A stretch of DNA of 64,000 bases from Caenorhabditis remanei (Eukaryota; Nematoda; Chromadorea; Rhabditida; Rhabditidae): assembly GCF_010183535.1 (NCBI RefSeq), contig NC_071329.1, positions 11,656,001-11,720,000 on the forward strand, read 5' to 3'. Position 1 is the first letter of the stretch. Every line of letters begins with the position of its first letter. Shown one piece after another: positions 61,428 through 64,000 of the stretch. The translations under genes and the position numbers were made by a program. The notes beneath the pieces are model-generated. The model was given only the letters and a program-made list of their open reading frames with translations. It did not search any database and was not told the DNA's origin.

Positions 61428-62178
61428 CTTGGCCTATAAATTGCAGTATAGAAACAAAATTACATGAAACAAATTGCGAAAATAAACAGAGAATTGAAGG
61501 ACTGAAATTTTCTTTCGAAAATAAAAAAGAGTACGCACGGTGATTTTTTCGAAACCAGCTAGTAGGTAGCGCCAAAAAAAGTTCGGCCGCAGTGGAAAAT
61601 GAAATGGGCGGAGTCTTGATGCAAGCTTGGCACGCGGTTTTTGCAACTGCGGCACTTGTTTGGCTCTGCGTCTCTCTTCTCTCGCACGTGCAGGTAGAGC
61701 GCGTTCGAAAATGGAATAATTTTTTACACTGTATTGAATGTCAAAAAAAGTAACTGGCGGATTAAACTGTGAAACTGACGGCCATATGGTATGAAACTTA
61801 TTGTTAAAAATTCTCCATAATTTTTTTAAGAGGCATTATTAATAACCTGCTGGTTGTTATAATCAAATTTTTAGAAAACTCAAGCCAAAGTTGAGGGTCT
61901 AGAAATTTCAACGGTGCAGTAGAGCGGGTTTGCTCGCGGCCGCCAATGTGAGGGTCTAGAAATCAAACCAAGTGGTTCCGAGAAAATCACCGTGAGTACG
62001 GTCGAAATGTGTGCAAACACCATCACGTCAGAATGCATGCACCTCGCGATTTCGCTCCCTCTGCGCCCAGTTTCCTTAATCGATTTTCACAATTTTTTGT
62101 GTAATAAATGACTGTTCACATGTTAATTTCAGACAATCTAACTCTACACGACCGAAGCACAACGGAAACTTGTGAATC
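61428..62178. promoter_or_regulatory. Bidirectional promoter region (RBMX2 / LEPROT)
   Basis: The 750 bases between divergent start codons are GC-richer than the surroundings. At 61666-61674 lies CTGCGTCTC, a motif known to be over-represented upstream of broadly expressed C. elegans genes. A CACGTG E-box occurs near 61686. A 15-mer, TGAGGGTCTAGAAAT, is present twice at 61892-61906 and 61949-61963, flanking a GCGGCCGC core. Both flanking genes are housekeeping in type, which fits. Promoter function is inferred. Confidence 0.55.
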
Positions 62179-63075
62179 ATGGGGGGAGTTCGATGTAAGT
62201 GTTATATACAAACGTGTTCAACGTGAAAACGTATGAAAATCAGAATATTTTTTGATTTCTTGTTCATTTCGATAACGAAAATGTGCTGCCACATTCACGT
62301 AGTCTGTTCTGACTGTTGCTCTCTGAGAAACCCTATTTTAGCTGTTGCTGCTCTTGCCTTCGCCGGAGTCGTTGGCCTTACTTTCCTCGTTCTAGGATGC
62401 GCTCTTCCAATGTATGGGTAAGTTTTTCTGACCTTGCGCTTATAATTATGAAAAAAAAAACCAATTTTTCAGAACATGGTCGCCGATGTTCGTGATTGCA
62501 TTCTACATTCTCTCACCAGTACCTCTGCTTATTGCAAGACGTTTCCAGGAAGACATGACTGGAACAAACGCATGCATCGAATTAGCCCTTTTCATTACTA
62601 CTGGAATTGTCATCTCCGCTTTTGCTCTTCCAGTTGTCTTAGCCCATGCTGGAACGGTGAGTCTCAATGACTATTTTTATTAGTTTAGAGAATGAAGTGA
62701 ATTTTTATGTTCAGCATGATTGAATGTGTCATTTAGATTAAGCACGGAGCATGCTTCCTCATCAACACTGGCTCAACTATCATGTTTGGCACTATCATCG
62801 CATATTTCTATTTGCATCGTGACGACGACAGTGGAAGCTGGAGCCAATCTCTTTTCTAATTCATGTGTCTCACCTGTTATTGTCCTTCCTTTCAAAGTCT
62901 TGTGGTTCGTTGCTGTAATATAGTGTTTTTCATTATTTTCATTCCCAAGTAGTTTCAGATAGCAAAATCCGCGTGCTTCTTAGTGTTCGTTGCGAATTCC
63001 ATCAACTTTGGCGTCATCATTTTCTACTTCCGCATTTTCAACGGCGAAGATATGAACGGGATGTCGCTTTGGTAA
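62179..63075 (+). CDS. LEPROT/OB-RGRP (VPS55) family membrane protein
   Basis: Exons 62179-62194, 62342-62417 and 62473-62656 are common. The distal last exon 62959-63075 gives 130 residues, the usual family length of about 131. Four membrane segments are seen: [20 protein letters not shown], then [40 protein letters not shown], and a last one in the terminal exon. The motif MYGTWSPMFV and [16 protein letters not shown] are typical. Yeast Vps55 acts in late endosome to vacuole sorting, and LEPROT regulates surface levels of receptors, so an endosomal trafficking role is expected. The first coding exon is only 16 bases. A homologous alternative last exon lies at 62737-62859. The C. elegans counterpart is probably C30B5.2, from memory. 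Confidence 0.88.
62737..62859 (+). CDS. Alternative last exon of the LEPROT/VPS55 gene
   Basis: This exon starts after an ATTTAG acceptor in the phase required by the shared exon ending at 62656 and gives a 132-residue protein ending in SGSWSQSLF. It aligns with the distal last exon: both start Ile, then have ACFL, a Ser/Asn patch, FG-II-YF, and an acidic patch followed by a Ser-rich end with an aromatic. The pair therefore looks like an exon duplication used alternatively. The distal copy keeps the family ending better. No AATAAA is seen between 62860 and 62958, so transcripts using this exon may share the downstream 3' end. Confidence 0.75.
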   Translation: MKHGACFLINTGSTIMFGTIIAYFYLHRDDDSGSWSQSLF

Positions 63076-63795
63076 CAATCCGGCCATTCTTTCAATAACT
63101 TATTTCTTATACTTATTATTTTACTTCTATACTCTCACTTTGTCGGTGACTTTTCAAGCATTGTATAAATGTAAAAATGTTCTGTAAATTTTGACCAATG
63201 AATATCGCAAAAGCACATTTGAAACACTCATTCATCTTACCACTGAAAACTAGAGTCTGAAATTTGAGCCGGGAACGAACGCGAACAACGAAAGCTTTAC
63301 CGCTGGTAGAATTGCATTTACTCAAAAAATAAAGTAAATTTGAAAAACAGGGATTTTTAAACGTTTGTACTATCTAATTTGCTTTCATAAATAGAGACAA
63401 GAGAGCAGTGGAGACCGTGAAAATCGAGAAGAAACGAAATCCGGTAGAAACAAAACAAAATAGACCATTTTTCGGGAGTTTAATCGACTTATTTTGAAGT
63501 AATGACTGCTCACAACCTTCGAAATAAATTTTTAGCTTCTTCCCGTTTGTTTCTGCCGCTTTCGTCTCTTCCGGATTTAATTTCTTCTACATTTGTAAAT
63601 ACAGTCTCGAGCTGCAATTTTTAATTGGGAAGGCATACTGTATCAAAGGCGCATAGAAAAATACCTTCCTAAGGTTTCGAACGGACCGAAATTCCCGCCA
63701 AAGCGCTCAGTCATTCTGATTGCCCGCAAACCTGATAAGCACCCGGTTTTCCGCCTAGAGTTGAGATATTTAATTTTTCAACGGAGTTACGGAAC
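63076..63795. other. 3' UTR of the LEPROT gene and upstream region of the next gene
   Basis: An AATAAA at 63328-63333 is the likely polyadenylation signal of the LEPROT gene. The following 460 bases lead to the start codon at 63796, with a GC-richer patch near 63680-63740. No exon is supported. Confidence 0.5.
63328..63333 (+). terminator. Polyadenylation signal of the LEPROT gene
   Basis: A canonical AATAAA, 253 bases after the distal stop codon. Confidence 0.6.
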
Positions 63796-64000
63796 ATGAG
63801 CGTTGACGAAACTCACCGCGAAAACTCTCTCAGCATTAGTGTGTCAGAAAACGACAGTTCGGAAAAATCTATTACTCCCGATGACGCTTCTGCTAATGGT
63901 AAAGTTGTTATTTCATTATTTGCATTAAAAAACTCATTCATTTTCAGATGTTTCTATGCAAACTGAAAGTGCACCATCGAATGCATTCAATCCTCCAGTT
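63796..64000 (+). CDS. 5' end of a gene cut by the window edge
   Basis: Two exons are visible: 63796-63898, then 63948 to the window edge, joined in phase 1. They encode a Ser/Glu/Asp-rich start (MSVDETHRENSLSISVSEND, later TESAPSNAFNPPV) that looks disordered. There is no signal peptide. The function cannot be told from 52 residues. The start is the first ATG after an upstream stop in this frame. Confidence 0.65.

Overview
The window is nematode chromosomal DNA, almost certainly from the genus Caenorhabditis. The evidence is the gene architecture: short introns (often 40-60 nt) ending in a TTTTCAG-like acceptor, acceptors placed a few bases before start codons (the pattern of spliced-leader trans-splicing), an operon-like gene pair about 100 nt apart, AT-rich pyrimidine-tract intergenic DNA, and protein families in combinations typical of worms. 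From memory, not checked here, several genes match a stretch of C. elegans chromosome II: rars-2, an abts-family transporter, hst-3.1, fkh-8 and the C30B5 genes. I cannot tell whether this is C. elegans or a close relative.

Layout. 1-3.78 kb is non-coding and carries a perfect 91-bp tandem duplication. 3.79-7.35 kb (+) holds an SLC35F6-like membrane transporter followed by mitochondrial-type arginyl-tRNA synthetase, spaced like an SL2 operon. 7.4-33.7 kb (+) is dominated by one very large gene for an SLC4A11-type (BTR1/ABTS) anion or borate transporter. Its conserved C-terminal membrane half sits in compact exons at 29.0-33.7 kb. Its N-terminus is assembled from widely spaced disordered exons, nearly all joined in phase 1, with at least one probable internal promoter. 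34.1-37.2 kb (-) is a Cys-loop GABA-receptor-like channel whose M2 entrance carries Glu-Thr-Glu instead of Pro-Ala-Arg, as in the cation-selective EXP-1 type. 40.4-41.7 kb (-) is heparan sulfate 3-O-sulfotransferase (hst-3.1-like).

43.9-46.7 kb (+) holds two small secreted proteins, one shaped like a peptide precursor. 46.7-51.7 kb is non-coding. 51.7-52.5 kb (+) is an acidic His-run protein of unknown function. 54.9-56.1 kb (+) is a BTB protein with a Cys-rich tail. 56.7-58.4 kb (-) is a forkhead factor (fkh-8-like). 59.6-61.4 kb (-) holds the spliceosomal RBMX2/Ist3 homologue and, downstream on the same strand, a small Ser-rich protein. Divergent from these is the LEPROT/VPS55 homologue (62.2-63.1 kb, +), which has two alternative, homologous last exons. 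A new gene begins at 63.8 kb and runs off the right edge.

The most notable observations are the duplicated alternative terminal exons of the VPS55/LEPROT gene, the acidic pore motif of the GABA-receptor-like channel, the modular N-terminus of the SLC4A11-like gene, and two GC-AG introns supported by reading frame. All gene models were built by hand from splice signals, frame and protein-family fit; no transcript or database evidence was available. I found no CRISPR array, rRNA, convincing tRNA, or autonomous transposon.
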